Below, piece after piece: positions 24,658 through 34,562 of a stretch of DNA of 64,000 nt. Location of the stretch: assembly GCF_025961315.1 (NCBI RefSeq), contig NZ_JAOQNK010000001.1, positions 4,774,001 through 4,838,000 of the forward strand. The letters are read 5' to 3'. The translations under genes and the position numbers were made by a program. A model generated the notes under the pieces. It did no database searches and was not told the DNA's origin. It worked only from the letters and a program-made list of their open reading frames with translations. Origin of the DNA: Sphingobacterium kitahiroshimense. Lineage in GTDB: Bacteria > Bacteroidota > Bacteroidia > Sphingobacteriales > Sphingobacteriaceae. Numbering within the stretch: the first letter of the stretch is position 1; each line of letters opens with the position of its first letter.

Positions 24658-26469
24658 TTATTTTTTATTTTGTTGTGCTTGACGCATCGCTTCTTCCATT
24701 CTTGATTGGAATGACGATTTCTTTTGCACCTTTGGATTCTTTTTATTGTCTTCTAATTTCGCTAAAATCTTATCATCATTAACCATTGAACGGATGATCA
24801 ACTGTGTTAAGAATGTTAGGATTGCACTTAAGAAGTAATAATAGTTTAATCCTGCAGGGAAACTATTCAAGACGAAAAAGAAAATTAAAGGCATAATGTA
24901 ACCAATGTATTTCATTTGTCCTGTCGCACCCGAAGTCGCATTGTTGTACCAAGTGGTCAATAATGTTGTTAAAGTCATCAATACGCACATCAATGATACG
25001 TGATTCACGCCGAAAATCGGTGCGAATGAGAATAAGGTATCGTATGTTGACATATCTTTCATAAACAAGAAACTTTCACCTCTCAGCTCGAATAAATTCG
25101 GGAAGAAGTAGAAGAAAGCAATTGTAAATGGCATTTGTAATACCAATGGAAGACAACCTCCCAATGGGTTTACTCCAGCTGTTTTATACAATTTCATTTG
25201 TTCTTGCTGCAACAATACTGCATTGTCTTCACCTACTTTAGCTTTTATTTCATCTAATTGCGGTTTCAATACACGCATTTTAGCCATTGATAGGTAAGAT
25301 TTGTATGTTAATGGTGATAATACCAGTTTTAACAATAATGTTAGAACAAGGATAACTATACCATAACTCAAATGGAAATTGTCTAAGAAATCAAATACAG
25401 GTACTGTAATAAATTGGTTAATCCAACGCATTGGTCCCCATCCCATATTAATGATTTTATGAAAATCATGACCTTCTGCTTTAAGCGTTTTGTATTGATT
25501 AGGGCCAAAAAAGAAGTTTAACGAATAACTGTTGTCTTTTTGAGTTGCATAATCAAGACGTGCTGTAGCCGCATAAAGTTTAACAACATCGGATTCGATT
25601 GTTGTTTTTACATTTACATCTGCTGTTGTAAATCCTGTTTTGCTTGAAAGAATGTTTGAGAAATAGTGTTGCTTGAATGCAATCCATTCTACTTTTTCTT
25701 TTAACTCTTTTTCTTCATCTTTTGCTTCTGACAAATGGTCTACATTACCTGCTTCTTTATAATAGATGGTAGATTTTTGACGTTCAGAATCAATATTTTG
25801 TTCTTTCTGTAGTAAAATCGTTTCCCAATCTAAAGCAATCGTTTTTTGATCGATCTTGTTTTGAATACCTTTTGTGTTGATATCAAGACCTAAATTGAAA
25901 CCATTACCTTTGATGGTATATACGTATTCAATATACTGATCAGCTCCATAAGCTAATTGTAATTTAATCGATTTTGAATCTTCGCCTGTTATCTTTACAT
26001 CAGCATCTTCAGAAGTAAAGAACAAATCGTTGGTATTGATGTTTTCACCGGCGACATTAAATTTCAATCCAAATCTATTGTGGTCACCTTCAAACAATAC
26101 TAATGGTTTACCATTAAAATTTGTTTCACCTTTTAATTGTACAGATTTTACACGACCGCCTTTAGAGCTTATTTTAGCAATGATTTTATCATTTTCTACT
26201 GTAATGATTTTTTCTGTGCCAAATTTCGCAGCTCCAAAAGGAAGTTTTAATGCTGCAGAGTCAAGAGGCTTGGCCTCTTGTGTTGCTCCTAGTTGTGTAT
26301 TCGCTTTTGTCGAGTCTGTTAAAGGTGCTAGACCTTTTTTAACACGTGCTAACGAATCTTGTAGAACTTGTTCTTTTTTTATTTCTACGTCGGACGGTTT
26401 CATTAAGTAAAATGAACCGGCTATAATTCCGAACATCAGAAGTAAACCAATAAGGGTATTTCTATCCAT
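24658..26469 (-). CDS. yidC: Membrane protein insertase YidC
   Basis: A 603-residue inner-membrane insertase. An N-terminal anchor (about 1-25) precedes a large periplasmic domain (about 60-350). Five C-terminal membrane segments follow, including the conserved YGIVILVLTLLLKLVLSPL and PLGGCLPLVLQMP hydrophilic-groove region. The C-terminal tail is basic and glutamine-rich. It lies 15 bases downstream of pyrG and both are transcribed together, a frequent Bacteroidota pairing. Confidence 0.97.
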   Translation of the reverse strand: MDRNTLIGLLLMFGIIAGSFYLMKPSDVEIKKEQVLQDSLARVKKGLAPLTDSTKANTQLGATQEAKPLDSAALKLPFGAAKFGTEKIITVENDKIIAKISSKGGRVKSVQLKGETNFNGKPLVLFEGDHNRFGLKFNVAGENINTNDLFFTSEDADVKITGEDSKSIKLQLAYGADQYIEYVYTIKGNGFNLGLDINTKGIQNKIDQKTIALDWETILLQKEQNIDSERQKSTIYYKEAGNVDHLSEAKDEEKELKEKVEWIAFKQHYFSNILSSKTGFTTADVNVKTTIESDVVKLYAATARLDYATQKDNSYSLNFFFGPNQYKTLKAEGHDFHKIINMGWGPMRWINQFITVPVFDFLDNFHLSYGIVILVLTLLLKLVLSPLTYKSYLSMAKMRVLKPQLDEIKAKVGEDNAVLLQQEQMKLYKTAGVNPLGGCLPLVLQMPFTIAFFYFFPNLFELRGESFLFMKDMSTYDTLFSFAPIFGVNHVSLMCVLMTLTTLLTTWYNNATSGATGQMKYIGYIMPLIFFFVLNSFPAGLNYYYFLSAILTFLTQLIIRSMVNDDKILAKLEDNKKNPKVQKKSSFQSRMEEAMRQAQQNKK

Positions 26470-26484
26470 TTTTTTAAATTAAAC

Positions 26485-28119
26485 TTACTTAATTGTTTCC
26501 TGCTTTTGTATCTTATTTTTCTTATTCGACAAAGCAGCGGCTACAAAGCTAACAAAAAGTGGGTGAGGATTTGCAACAGTTGACTTTAATTCTGGATGAA
26601 ATTGTCCTGCTACGAAAAAAGGATGGTTTTTCAACTCAACAATTTCTACTAATCCTGAAGTTGGGTTGATTCCTGAAGTAATCATTCCAGCTGCTTCATA
26701 TTGCTCTAAATAAGCATTATTGAACTCATAACGGTGACGGTGACGTTCGGAGATTCTTGTTTTTCCGTATATATTGAATGCTTTTGTACCTTTTTTGATA
26801 TCACAATCGTACGCACCTAATCGCATTGTACCGCCCATGTTAGTGATGTTTTTTTGATCTTCCATTAAGTTGATCACTGGATGTGGTGTATCTGGATTCA
26901 TTTCCGTACTATTTGCATCTTTTAATCCCAATACATTACGGCCAAATTCAATTACTGAACATTGCATGCCTAAACAAATTCCAAAGAAAGGAATATTGTT
27001 TTCACGTATATATTTAATAGCGGCTAACTTACCGTCTAATCCACGTTCACCAAAACCAGGAGCAACAAGTACGCCATCCATTTCGCTCAACTTGTCTTGG
27101 ACATTTTGATCATTTACACTTTCCGCGGCAATATATTGTAATTTTACTTTACATTCATTGGCCGCTCCGGCGTGGATAAAACTTTCGACTATAGATTTAT
27201 ATGCATCTGGTAATTCAACATATTTACCGACTAATCCGATATTTACTTCATTAGTAGGATTTTTTAATTTTCCTAAAAATGCTTTCCAGCTATCTAAATC
27301 TGGTTCATTCTTATTCGAAAGTTTCAATTTAGCAAGGACAGTCTTGTCTAATTGTTCTTTCAGCATATTTAAAGGAACGTCATAAATAGTAGGAGCATCA
27401 ATCGATTCTACAACAGCATTAATATTGACATTACAAAATAATGCTAATTTTTTGCGAATTTCTTGCGTCAATTTATGTTCTGTACGACAAACTAAAATAT
27501 CAGGTTGGATACCGTATTCTAATAATGTTTTAACAGAATGTTGTGTTGGTTTTGTTTTTAATTCACCAGCTGCTGCTAAGTAAGGTACTAATGTTAAGTG
27601 AATAACTACAGAATCATGAGTGCCTAATTCCCATCTTAACTGACGAACTGCTTCGATGAAAGGTAAAGATTCGATATCACCTACTGTACCACCTAATTCT
27701 GTGATGACAATATCATATTTTCCTGTTTCACCTAATAAACGCATACGGTTTTTGATCTCATCTGTGATATGAGGAACAACTTGAACTGTTTTTCCTAAAT
27801 ATTCACCTGCGCGTTCTTTTTGAATAACAGATTGATAAATACGACCTGTCGTCACGTTATTAGCTTGTGAAGTAGGTACGTTTAAGAAACGTTCGTAATA
27901 GCCTAAATCAAGGTCTGTTTCAGCACCATCTTCCGTTACGTAACACTCACCATGCTCATATGGATTTAATGTTCCTGGATCAATGTTAATGTAAGGGTCA
28001 AATTTTTGAATCGTAACCTTGTAGCCACGTGCTTGGAGAAGTTTAGCAAGAGAGGATGCAATAATACCCTTCCCTAACGACGAAGTAACGCCGCCCGTAA
28101 CAAAAATATATTTAGTCAT
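26485..28119 (-). CDS. pyrG: CTP synthase
   Basis: A 544-residue enzyme converting UTP to CTP with glutamine and ATP. The N-terminal synthase domain begins TKYIFVTGGVTSSLGKG and has FDPYINIDPGTL. The C-terminal glutamine amidotransferase domain contains the nucleophile cysteine in FFGICLGMQ and the catalytic His-Pro-Glu in FHPELKS. An in-frame ATG six codons upstream exists, but the ATG at 28119 places TKYIFVTGG at the usual N-terminus and gives the family length. A TATCTTTG -7 element is at 28192-28185. Confidence 0.97.
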   Translation of the reverse strand: MTKYIFVTGGVTSSLGKGIIASSLAKLLQARGYKVTIQKFDPYINIDPGTLNPYEHGECYVTEDGAETDLDLGYYERFLNVPTSQANNVTTGRIYQSVIQKERAGEYLGKTVQVVPHITDEIKNRMRLLGETGKYDIVITELGGTVGDIESLPFIEAVRQLRWELGTHDSVVIHLTLVPYLAAAGELKTKPTQHSVKTLLEYGIQPDILVCRTEHKLTQEIRKKLALFCNVNINAVVESIDAPTIYDVPLNMLKEQLDKTVLAKLKLSNKNEPDLDSWKAFLGKLKNPTNEVNIGLVGKYVELPDAYKSIVESFIHAGAANECKVKLQYIAAESVNDQNVQDKLSEMDGVLVAPGFGERGLDGKLAAIKYIRENNIPFFGICLGMQCSVIEFGRNVLGLKDANSTEMNPDTPHPVINLMEDQKNITNMGGTMRLGAYDCDIKKGTKAFNIYGKTRISERHRHRYEFNNAYLEQYEAAGMITSGINPTSGLVEIVELKNHPFFVAGQFHPELKSTVANPHPLFVSFVAAALSNKKNKIQKQETIK

Positions 28120-28282
28120 ATCAATAATGGATTTCAAAATATAAGGCCTAAAATGGCCTAAATATCTGCTTTATGTACGGGATACAAAGATAAGAATATT
28201 TGTGGAAGACGACGTTTTTTTTTGTCTTTAATTTTAAAACACTAATTTTTTGACATGACGGTTGCATGAGGTTTAATCTTTG

Positions 28283-29407
28283 CTAATTCAATTTAGATCT
28301 AAACTTCATGAAAAAATCTTCAAAGTATTTTTTTGATAAATGTGCTGTTATAAATGTACCTGCTATAACTAAACTGTAGAAAATCAGAAAACTTAAGTAG
28401 GGATCAAGTGTTAGTAAATGTTTTTTCGCTAAATGAATAACGGCAAAGATCACGATCATATGATACATGTAAATTCCATAGGAGATTTTGCCTCCGTAGT
28501 CTAAAAAAGTATTGTTGAAAAATGATTTTGAATTTAATCTGATACCGATAAACAGAATGAGATTGAGAAAGAGTGCATTTAGAATGATGTATGAAAAGAT
28601 CCAATGATCAAAAATATTTGATCCAATAAATGCTATACATGTATTTCGGAAGAATAAGAATGAAAATAATACGGCTAATAAAAAGTAATTGACCGCTGCA
28701 TATTTTTTGTACCAAGCCTGTAAGTTTATATTGGTGTGGTATAGGAAATAAGCTCCCAGTGCACCAATTGCCATTGATTCGAAAGCAAAAGTTTTGATAA
28801 GATGCACAACAAGTACGTCTGTAATGATGTTGTTAAAACATAGTATCAGTAAAAGAATTTTGAGTAAAAATATACCTATAATAAGTGCAAACTTGTTGTC
28901 TATCCATTTAAATAGGGGTGCCCAAATGATGTAAAACCATTCTTCAACGCCGATAGACCATAGGGGTTCGAGTAGATGTGAGCCATAGGTAAAGGTGACG
29001 ATACTGGGCAAAAATAAAACAAATAACAGCCAGACCTGCCCTATGGTATAGGGGAATGAATAGTTAATATGTAAGACCTGAAATAGAAAAGGGAAGATAA
29101 CTATGCCTATGGCGACTAATAAGAAATATAAAGGCCAGATGCGAATGACTCTTTTCAGATAGAAATTTTTAATGGATATTGTCTTTTTCTGATCTTGTTC
29201 TTTCAGTAACAAATAACTGATGAGGAAACCACTTAAGACAAAGAAAAATTTGACAGCAGTAGTTCCATTTTGAAAAAAACTAAAATGTTCATAGGTGATG
29301 AAATCATTTTTTGTCCGAATGACTTCTCCATGGTGAAATAGAACGAGGAGTGCGGCAAAAAAACGGAACGCATTTAGATTTGGAAAAAAAGATATGTTCT
29401 TATACAT
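28283..29407 (-). CDS. Acyltransferase family 3 membrane protein
   Basis: A 374-residue integral membrane O-acyltransferase of the OafA/NodX type with about ten hydrophobic helices. It opens NLNAFRFFAALLVLFHHGE, with the catalytic-type histidine pair HH. It later has the FFVLSGFLISYLL and SIGVEEWFYI signatures. It would transfer an acyl group to a surface sugar in the envelope. The gene stands alone; its acceptor is unknown. Confidence 0.9.
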   Translation of the reverse strand: MYKNISFFPNLNAFRFFAALLVLFHHGEVIRTKNDFITYEHFSFFQNGTTAVKFFFVLSGFLISYLLLKEQDQKKTISIKNFYLKRVIRIWPLYFLLVAIGIVIFPFLFQVLHINYSFPYTIGQVWLLFVLFLPSIVTFTYGSHLLEPLWSIGVEEWFYIIWAPLFKWIDNKFALIIGIFLLKILLLILCFNNIITDVLVVHLIKTFAFESMAIGALGAYFLYHTNINLQAWYKKYAAVNYFLLAVLFSFLFFRNTCIAFIGSNIFDHWIFSYIILNALFLNLILFIGIRLNSKSFFNNTFLDYGGKISYGIYMYHMIVIFAVIHLAKKHLLTLDPYLSFLIFYSLVIAGTFITAHLSKKYFEDFFMKFRSKLN

Positions 29408-29544
29408 TGTTGCTGTAAAAATAGCAATATTAGTTTATGTTTCTGCGTTATTTTGTTTCTACAAATTATTGTTATAGCGTTATAAATGTTGTGTGAATAG
29501 CATTTTTTGAATTGATGCAGACGTTCAGATAAGCTATGGTAGAG

Positions 29545-30645
29545 TTACTGGTTATAAAGATCAAAATTACCTCTATTATCTAAGGATACTTGAATTTTTT
29601 TTGACTGTTTTTCCTTGATCTTCATACTATAACTTTGTTTGTCTTTATTTAGATCCAAAGTGACCTCATAATCTTTCAAAGCGGGTAGTAGGTATTGATT
29701 ATATAATGAAAGTTTCGTTAATTGATCGCTATATCGACGATTTTCCTTTTTAAACAATTGTTGTAAATAATGAATATTCCAAGCTAGTTTAGTGACGGCA
29801 TAACTATTTGGAAGTGTTGCTTCCTGCTTTTGTGCTTGTTCTACAAATTGTATATATCCCCATCTTTCTGGATAATGCATATTAATTAAACCGATCGGTG
29901 ACCATACCCAATTGTCTTCAGCTAAGGGCTTATTATTTTCTTTTTTTCTACTGTAATGATTATTTGTGATATCATGTTGCCATTGTACACGTGAAAAATT
30001 ACATAACCAGTAATCATTTGCTTTAGGCATTGAGGATTTACCGAAAGCATATAATGATTGATGTGGAATTGCAAATTCAACAGACCAGTATGTATCTATA
30101 TCCTGGGGATTATTAAGGGTACCATTGATATGTACTGCGGATTTTAGATTTTTAACATCCCAATGTGTAATGGCCTGACCCCCGAATCGATATGGTTTTG
30201 GTAACATAAGATCGAAAATGGTATGTAATGGATTGACCTCTATTTCGTAATATTCTGCTTGATATAAATTGGGTTTTAAAAATATTTCAAAGTCATTGTT
30301 TAGATAAACAATTTCATCGTGCTTGTAGATATCTGCCCAAATATGAGGTTCATACAGTTTTGCGTACACATATAGGTAGGTGGAATCCCAAAGCATTTTT
30401 ACTTCGGTTTTATACAAAGGTTTTTTGTGCTCGCCACCTTGAATATCTTCAAAATTATTAATTGTTTTTGCTTTTGTCCAGCTAATTTCATCGTCCTTAC
30501 CGTCAATTATTAACGGTTCACTGATTTTAAGTACCGGATATGTTTTTGGAATGGACTGTAGTGCTAAAAAATCTTGAATTGAATTTTGGGCATAGCTGTT
30601 CAGGAAACAGCACAGGAATACGAGGGTAAAAATAGACTTGTTCAT
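29545..30645 (-). CDS. Secreted CBM9-like carbohydrate-binding protein
   Basis: A 366-residue exported protein (signal peptide about 1-19, ending SYAQ). A CBM9-like domain (about 40-240) is marked by PLIIDGKDDEISWTKA, LWDSTYLYVYAKLYEP and NDFEIFLKP, followed by a WSVEFAIPHQSLY segment. The C-terminal 100 residues are a charged helical and strand region. Such proteins bind sugars in the periplasm or at the surface and often lack catalytic activity. No PUL genes are adjacent. Confidence 0.8.
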   Translation of the reverse strand: MNKSIFTLVFLCCFLNSYAQNSIQDFLALQSIPKTYPVLKISEPLIIDGKDDEISWTKAKTINNFEDIQGGEHKKPLYKTEVKMLWDSTYLYVYAKLYEPHIWADIYKHDEIVYLNNDFEIFLKPNLYQAEYYEIEVNPLHTIFDLMLPKPYRFGGQAITHWDVKNLKSAVHINGTLNNPQDIDTYWSVEFAIPHQSLYAFGKSSMPKANDYWLCNFSRVQWQHDITNNHYSRKKENNKPLAEDNWVWSPIGLINMHYPERWGYIQFVEQAQKQEATLPNSYAVTKLAWNIHYLQQLFKKENRRYSDQLTKLSLYNQYLLPALKDYEVTLDLNKDKQSYSMKIKEKQSKKIQVSLDNRGNFDLYNQ

Positions 30646-30745
30646 ATAATACTTTTCAGGTCATAAGATAAACTAAAAAGATTTAGCATGGAAGAAGTTT
30701 TTGACTTGTAAAGAAAATGTTGCTATATTGGGGATTTATGGCAAT

Positions 30746-30784
30746 AAAAAAAGGCATCGAAACTGAATTCAATGCCTTTTTTTA
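30746..30784 (-). terminator. Intrinsic terminator after rplS
   Basis: GGCAT and ATGCC with an inner GAA/TTC pairing form the hairpin, flanked by seven A and seven T. On the minus strand the T-run follows the stem, about 20 bases beyond the L19 stop. Confidence 0.85.
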
Positions 30785-30801
30785 TACTTGTGTAGTCGTA
30801 A

Positions 30802-31149
30802 TTAGATTCTTTTAGACTTAATACGAGCAGCTTTACCAGTAAGACCACGTAAATAAAATAATTTAGCGCGACGTACTTTACCGTAGCTGTTTACTACAAT
30901 TTTTTCAATGTTTGGCGAATTTATAGGGAAGATACGTTCCACACCAATGCCATTTGAAATTTTGCGTACAGTGAAAGTTGAATTAACACCTTCGCTGTTC
31001 AATTGGATAACCACACCTTGGTAAATTTGGATACGCTCTTTATTTCCCTCGCGAATTTTATAATGAACGCTTATGGTGTCTCCTGCTTTAAATGCGGGAA
31101 CTTCATTTCTGATTACCGCTTGTTCTTCTACAAATTTTACTAAATCCAT
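30802..31149 (-). CDS. rplS: 50S ribosomal protein L19
   Basis: The 115-residue ribosomal protein at the 30S-50S interface. FKAGDTISVHYKIREGNKER, the IQIYQGVVIQ strand and the GVERIFPINSPNI and KLFYLRGLTGKAARIK segments are diagnostic. It is monocistronic with its own terminator. A TATCTTTG -7 element lies at 31275-31268. Confidence 0.97.
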   Translation of the reverse strand: MDLVKFVEEQAVIRNEVPAFKAGDTISVHYKIREGNKERIQIYQGVVIQLNSEGVNSTFTVRKISNGIGVERIFPINSPNIEKIVVNSYGKVRRAKLFYLRGLTGKAARIKSKRI

Positions 31150-31430
31150 GATTATGAGTAATTAAATACGATTATTAGCCTGTAAAAATCGGAATGCAAT
31201 ATTACAGCTTTTTTTTTACTTTAAGAAATACTTTTTTCAAAAAATATTGAGCTGCCTTAGTTTGTTGCAAAGATAGAAAAACACTTTTAATATTTAGACC
31301 CTTGCTCACGATATATTTTAAAAAGTTTTACACATCGAGGTTAGGATGTGAATTTAAATGCTATCGAATTGAATGCTGATATTTTATTTCTCAATAAATC
31401 AGGCTTTTATTTAATAATGTTAAAATTATA
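31150..31430. other. Intergenic region between rplS and tRNA-Pro promoters
   Basis: It holds the L19 leader and its -7 element (31268-31275, minus strand). I see no gene or other structure here. Confidence 0.5.
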
Positions 31431-31461
31431 TTTGACAGATTGAAAAAACGCTGTATATTTG
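31431..31461 (+). promoter_or_regulatory. Promoter of tRNA-Pro
   Basis: TTTG at 31431-31434 and TATATTTG at 31454-31461 are separated by exactly 19 bases, a perfect Bacteroidota promoter, ending 30 bases before the tRNA. Confidence 0.85.
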
Positions 31462-31491
31462 CATCACAGTAAACAAAAGGGGATACCTTTT

Positions 31492-31568
31492 CGGGGTGTA
31501 GCGTAGCCCGGTATCGCGCCACATTTGGGATGTGGAGGTCGTAGGTTCGAATCCTGCCACCCCGACCA
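31492..31568 (+). tRNA. tRNA-Pro (anticodon TGG)
   Basis: A 77-base cloverleaf with encoded CCA. The acceptor stem CGGGGTG (31492-31498) pairs with CACCCCG. The anticodon stem CCACA/TGTGG encloses TTTGGGA, with anticodon TGG at 31526-31528. The T arm contains GGTTCGAATCC. A promoter lies upstream and a terminator downstream. Confidence 0.97.
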
Positions 31569-31576
31569 AGAAAATA

Positions 31577-31605
31577 AAAGCTCTAACGAAAGTTAGGGCT
31601 TTTTT
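31577..31605 (+). terminator. Intrinsic terminator after tRNA-Pro
   Basis: AGCTCTAAC pairs with GTTAGGGCT (one G-U) around a GAAA tetraloop, followed by TTTTT. Confidence 0.9.
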
Positions 31606-31980
31606 GTTTACGTGCAGATTCGAATCGCAGCATCTTTTGGAATAAGCTTATGACCAACAGGCTTAAAGTATTCTAGCCTCCCGATCAATATACTTCAAAC
31701 CTTAAGAAAATGACCAATTCGGTTACTCATTTTCTATACTAATCTTTGATTTTTGAAATATGCTCAACAATTAACATTCGTTTTTGTGCTGTTTGTCACA
31801 AAGTGATCTCTTTCCCTCGATCTGTCTTCTTGGCTCCATTATTGTGTCAATTCAGTTGCCGATAGCAATCAAAGAAATTGGAAATCGCGGAAACGAGATG
31901 GTGATGATCTATAAATTGACTTTTAGGATTCAATTTTTTCCATGACGATTTACTCAATATGGTTGGAATTATTTAGTTTT
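31606..31980. other. Non-coding stretch downstream of tRNA-Pro
   Basis: No convincing gene is seen on either strand. Position immediately 3' of a tRNA and before a scarred gene region would fit an old integration site. Only an 8-base piece of the tRNA T-arm (TTCGAATC, near 31619) recurs, which is too short to call an attachment repeat. Confidence 0.35.
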
Positions 31981-32061
31981 GGCTTGTTAGCTAAGGAAGA
32001 TTACACTATTGCCTCCTCGGCAAAGGAACGTTTGGAAAAACTCAGAAATACGGACGAATAA
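31981..32061 (+). pseudogene. 3' remnant of a TPR-protein gene
   Basis: The frame ending at the TAA 32059-32061 reads ...EDYTIASSAKERLEKLRNTDE. This closely resembles the end of the TPR gene that follows (EKDDIIPSAKERLKKLNNK at 34562). Upstream of about 31990 the similarity stops and no TPR-like coding continues. The stop shares its last base with the ATG of the chimeric gene. The simplest reading is the tail of a TPR gene whose body was lost. Confidence 0.6.
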
Positions 32062-34562
32062 TGATATTAAAAAAAATAATTGGCTTCAAATACCTGTGTA
32101 CCGGGATGCTTTCCGCTTTGGTGGTTACGGGTTATGGGCAGGAAGTAGAGAAGCAACTAAATGCAGAGCAAGTGCAAACGATGGATTCCATTGATGTCGT
32201 ACGCGACTACCGACCTGTTCTGGCCGATGCCGTAAAGGTTCGCAGGAGCCCAGATATGAGTCATATCAATCGGGAAGCCATTGAGACGGAGCTACGTCAA
32301 ATAGCCACAGCTACCTATTTTGCAAATAAAACGTTTAAACAAGCTTATTACACTATATTGCTTAAACAGCATCCAAACGCTTCACGCAGCAATATTGATA
32401 GTTACCGTATCAGCTATCTGGCTTACCAGGCACGTGAATATCCAAGAGCGGCCTCTATTTTGGAGTCGCTGGAAGCTTCGGATGCCTTTTATCAGGGTTC
32501 GATCATAACTTTGGGTCATATTGCACTGGAAACCGGCGATAAGCAACGCGCACGAAATGCATTTGTCAAAGCGATGAGACTAGATTTCGACCCCCAATTG
32601 AAAGCAGATGCGCAATTTAACTATGCCAAAATCTTGTATGCAATGGACTCTACCCAAGCCGCTCAGCAAGTTCTGGAAAAATATATTGCTCAAGAATATG
32701 GGGGGCGTGAACTAGGCGCTCAAGCACAGGAAAGTGCGGAAATATTATCGGCTCAAATCCTGTTGGGGACGAGTAACTTCCATACTGGAGTAAGTCTGTT
32801 GGAGTCGTTGAAAGATAGAGGGCGGGAAGTCGATGCTACTTATCAAAAAGCAACTTACTATCGCGGATTGGAGTTTTATAACGAGCGCGCTTTCGAAAAT
32901 AGCATATCGACATTCATGAGATCTGAAAAATTCCCGATCGATGCAAAAATGGCCGCGCTTGCTACTTATTGGAAAGCGGAAGCGATGTATGAAGTGCGCA
33001 AATATGGGGAGGCGGTAGAAAACTTCTCCCGGTTCTTACGGTTGCCTGTTGCAAAAAATACCGACGTATATAATTATGCAAATTATGGGCTGGCTTATGC
33101 CGCGTTCAGAAATAACAGTTTTAGTATGTCGGCCGATTATTTTGAGCGCTTTTTGGCTGTCGAGGGAAGTTCGCTAGATGAAAATATACGTCATGACGTA
33201 ATAGCACGTTTGGGCGATTCGTATTTGTCTATGCGCAATTACGACCGTGCCAACCAATATTATGATCAGCTTATCAACAGTAAAACTTCCAATCAGGACT
33301 ATGCGTTGTTCCAACGAGGTGTTATCTTTGGATTGCAGGGAGACCATGAAACCAAGCTAAAGATCCTGCAGTCTGTTTTGAAACAATTTCCGGCTTCGAA
33401 TTATGCAGATGACGCCGCCTTTGAGATCCCCTATACCTATTTCACTACGGGAGATTATGATCGCGCTATCGATGGTTTGCAACGGATGATCGAAAAATAC
33501 CCGCGCAGCAGCTATGTGCCCCGCGCATTGATGACCATAGGGCTCGTGCAGTATAATAAAGATGATTCCGAAGCGGCGAAAGCCACTTTCAAAAGTGTTG
33601 TGGAGAAATATTCCAAAACCAATGAGGCACAGCAAGCGATGCGTTTTATTGAAAACATCTACCTAGACCAAGGGGATGCTACGAGCTATATTCATTACGC
33701 AATCGGCACCAATGTCAGTAACCTGAGCCCTGCGGAGCAAGATAATATGGCTTTTCAAGCAGCCCAATCTCTGTTTGCCAAGCAGCAATACGCAGCTTCG
33801 GTGGAAGCCATCAATGCGTATTTTGATAAATTTCCGAAGCCCAAACAAGAAAAATATGCCCGTTACATCCGCGGGGTGAGTTCGTACCGCACTGGGCATC
33901 CAAAGGAAGCACTGCACGATCTGAATATCATCCTAAACGACTGGACAAGCAAGTATACAGAAAACACCTTGCTGACAGTGGCTGCCCTATATCTTGATCT
34001 AAAAGAATACAACGAGGCGATTGTGCACCTCAAAAAATTGGAACTCAATTCAGATTATAAAAAGAACTATGGTTACGCAATAAGTAACCTGATGATGTGT
34101 TATTTCGAACTCGGCGACATGGAGCAGATGGCCAAGTATGCGAAGTTGATAAAAGATTACGATGGCGCATCGCAGGAGGAAATTGCTAAAGCTCATTTAT
34201 ACAGTGGAAGGGTATTGCTACAACAAAAGAACATCGTGTCTGCCATGAAGGAACTCAATCTGGCTGCTCTGAAGAGCCAAAAGGCGGTTGGCGCAGAAGC
34301 GCGATACCGTGTTGGGCAACTGCAGTATGATAACAAGGAATACGACAAAGCCATTGAAACTGCCTTTGAGGTGATTAATAGTGAGGAAGAAAATGCATAC
34401 TGGGAAGCCAAGAGTTTCCTATTGCTTGCTGATAGCTATGCGCGTAAAGGCAATACTTTGCAGGCGAAGAGTACGTTGGAAAGTGTAATTGAAAATTATG
34501 AAGAAAAAGATGATATCATTCCGTCAGCAAAAGAACGTTTAAAGAAATTGAACAATAAGTAA
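32061..34562 (+). CDS. Chimeric TPR protein with an outer-membrane-protein-like N-terminus
   Basis: An 833-residue exported protein. Residues 1-66 comprise a signal peptide (ending GYGQ) and the segment DVVRDYRPVLADAVKVRRSPDM. I know that segment as the start of an outer-membrane protein encoded directly downstream of this TPR family in Sphingobacteriaceae. From about residue 75 to the end are tandem tetratricopeptide repeats (for example YDRAIDGLQRMIEKYPRSSY) that mediate protein contacts in the periplasm. The usual TPR N-terminus is missing. The gene is visibly richer in G+C than its neighbours and is flanked by a TPR tail upstream and pseudogenes downstream. It is probably a recombination product; whether it is functional is unknown. 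Confidence 0.72.
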   Translation: MILKKIIGFKYLCTGMLSALVVTGYGQEVEKQLNAEQVQTMDSIDVVRDYRPVLADAVKVRRSPDMSHINREAIETELRQIATATYFANKTFKQAYYTILLKQHPNASRSNIDSYRISYLAYQAREYPRAASILESLEASDAFYQGSIITLGHIALETGDKQRARNAFVKAMRLDFDPQLKADAQFNYAKILYAMDSTQAAQQVLEKYIAQEYGGRELGAQAQESAEILSAQILLGTSNFHTGVSLLESLKDRGREVDATYQKATYYRGLEFYNERAFENSISTFMRSEKFPIDAKMAALATYWKAEAMYEVRKYGEAVENFSRFLRLPVAKNTDVYNYANYGLAYAAFRNNSFSMSADYFERFLAVEGSSLDENIRHDVIARLGDSYLSMRNYDRANQYYDQLINSKTSNQDYALFQRGVIFGLQGDHETKLKILQSVLKQFPASNYADDAAFEIPYTYFTTGDYDRAIDGLQRMIEKYPRSSYVPRALMTIGLVQYNKDDSEAAKATFKSVVEKYSKTNEAQQAMRFIENIYLDQGDATSYIHYAIGTNVSNLSPAEQDNMAFQAAQSLFAKQQYAASVEAINAYFDKFPKPKQEKYARYIRGVSSYRTGHPKEALHDLNIILNDWTSKYTENTLLTVAALYLDLKEYNEAIVHLKKLELNSDYKKNYGYAISNLMMCYFELGDMEQMAKYAKLIKDYDGASQEEIAKAHLYSGRVLLQQKNIVSAMKELNLAALKSQKAVGAEARYRVGQLQYDNKEYDKAIETAFEVINSEEENAYWEAKSFLLLADSYARKGNTLQAKSTLESVIENYEEKDDIIPSAKERLKKLNNK

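Noticed and set aside
31606..31640. Possible duplicated tRNA 3' end (attachment site)
   Set aside because: Only TTCGAATC matches; too short to support integration.
32061..34562. Reverse-strand open frames inside the TPR gene
   Set aside because: Short, without family features, and explained by the codon composition of the real gene.
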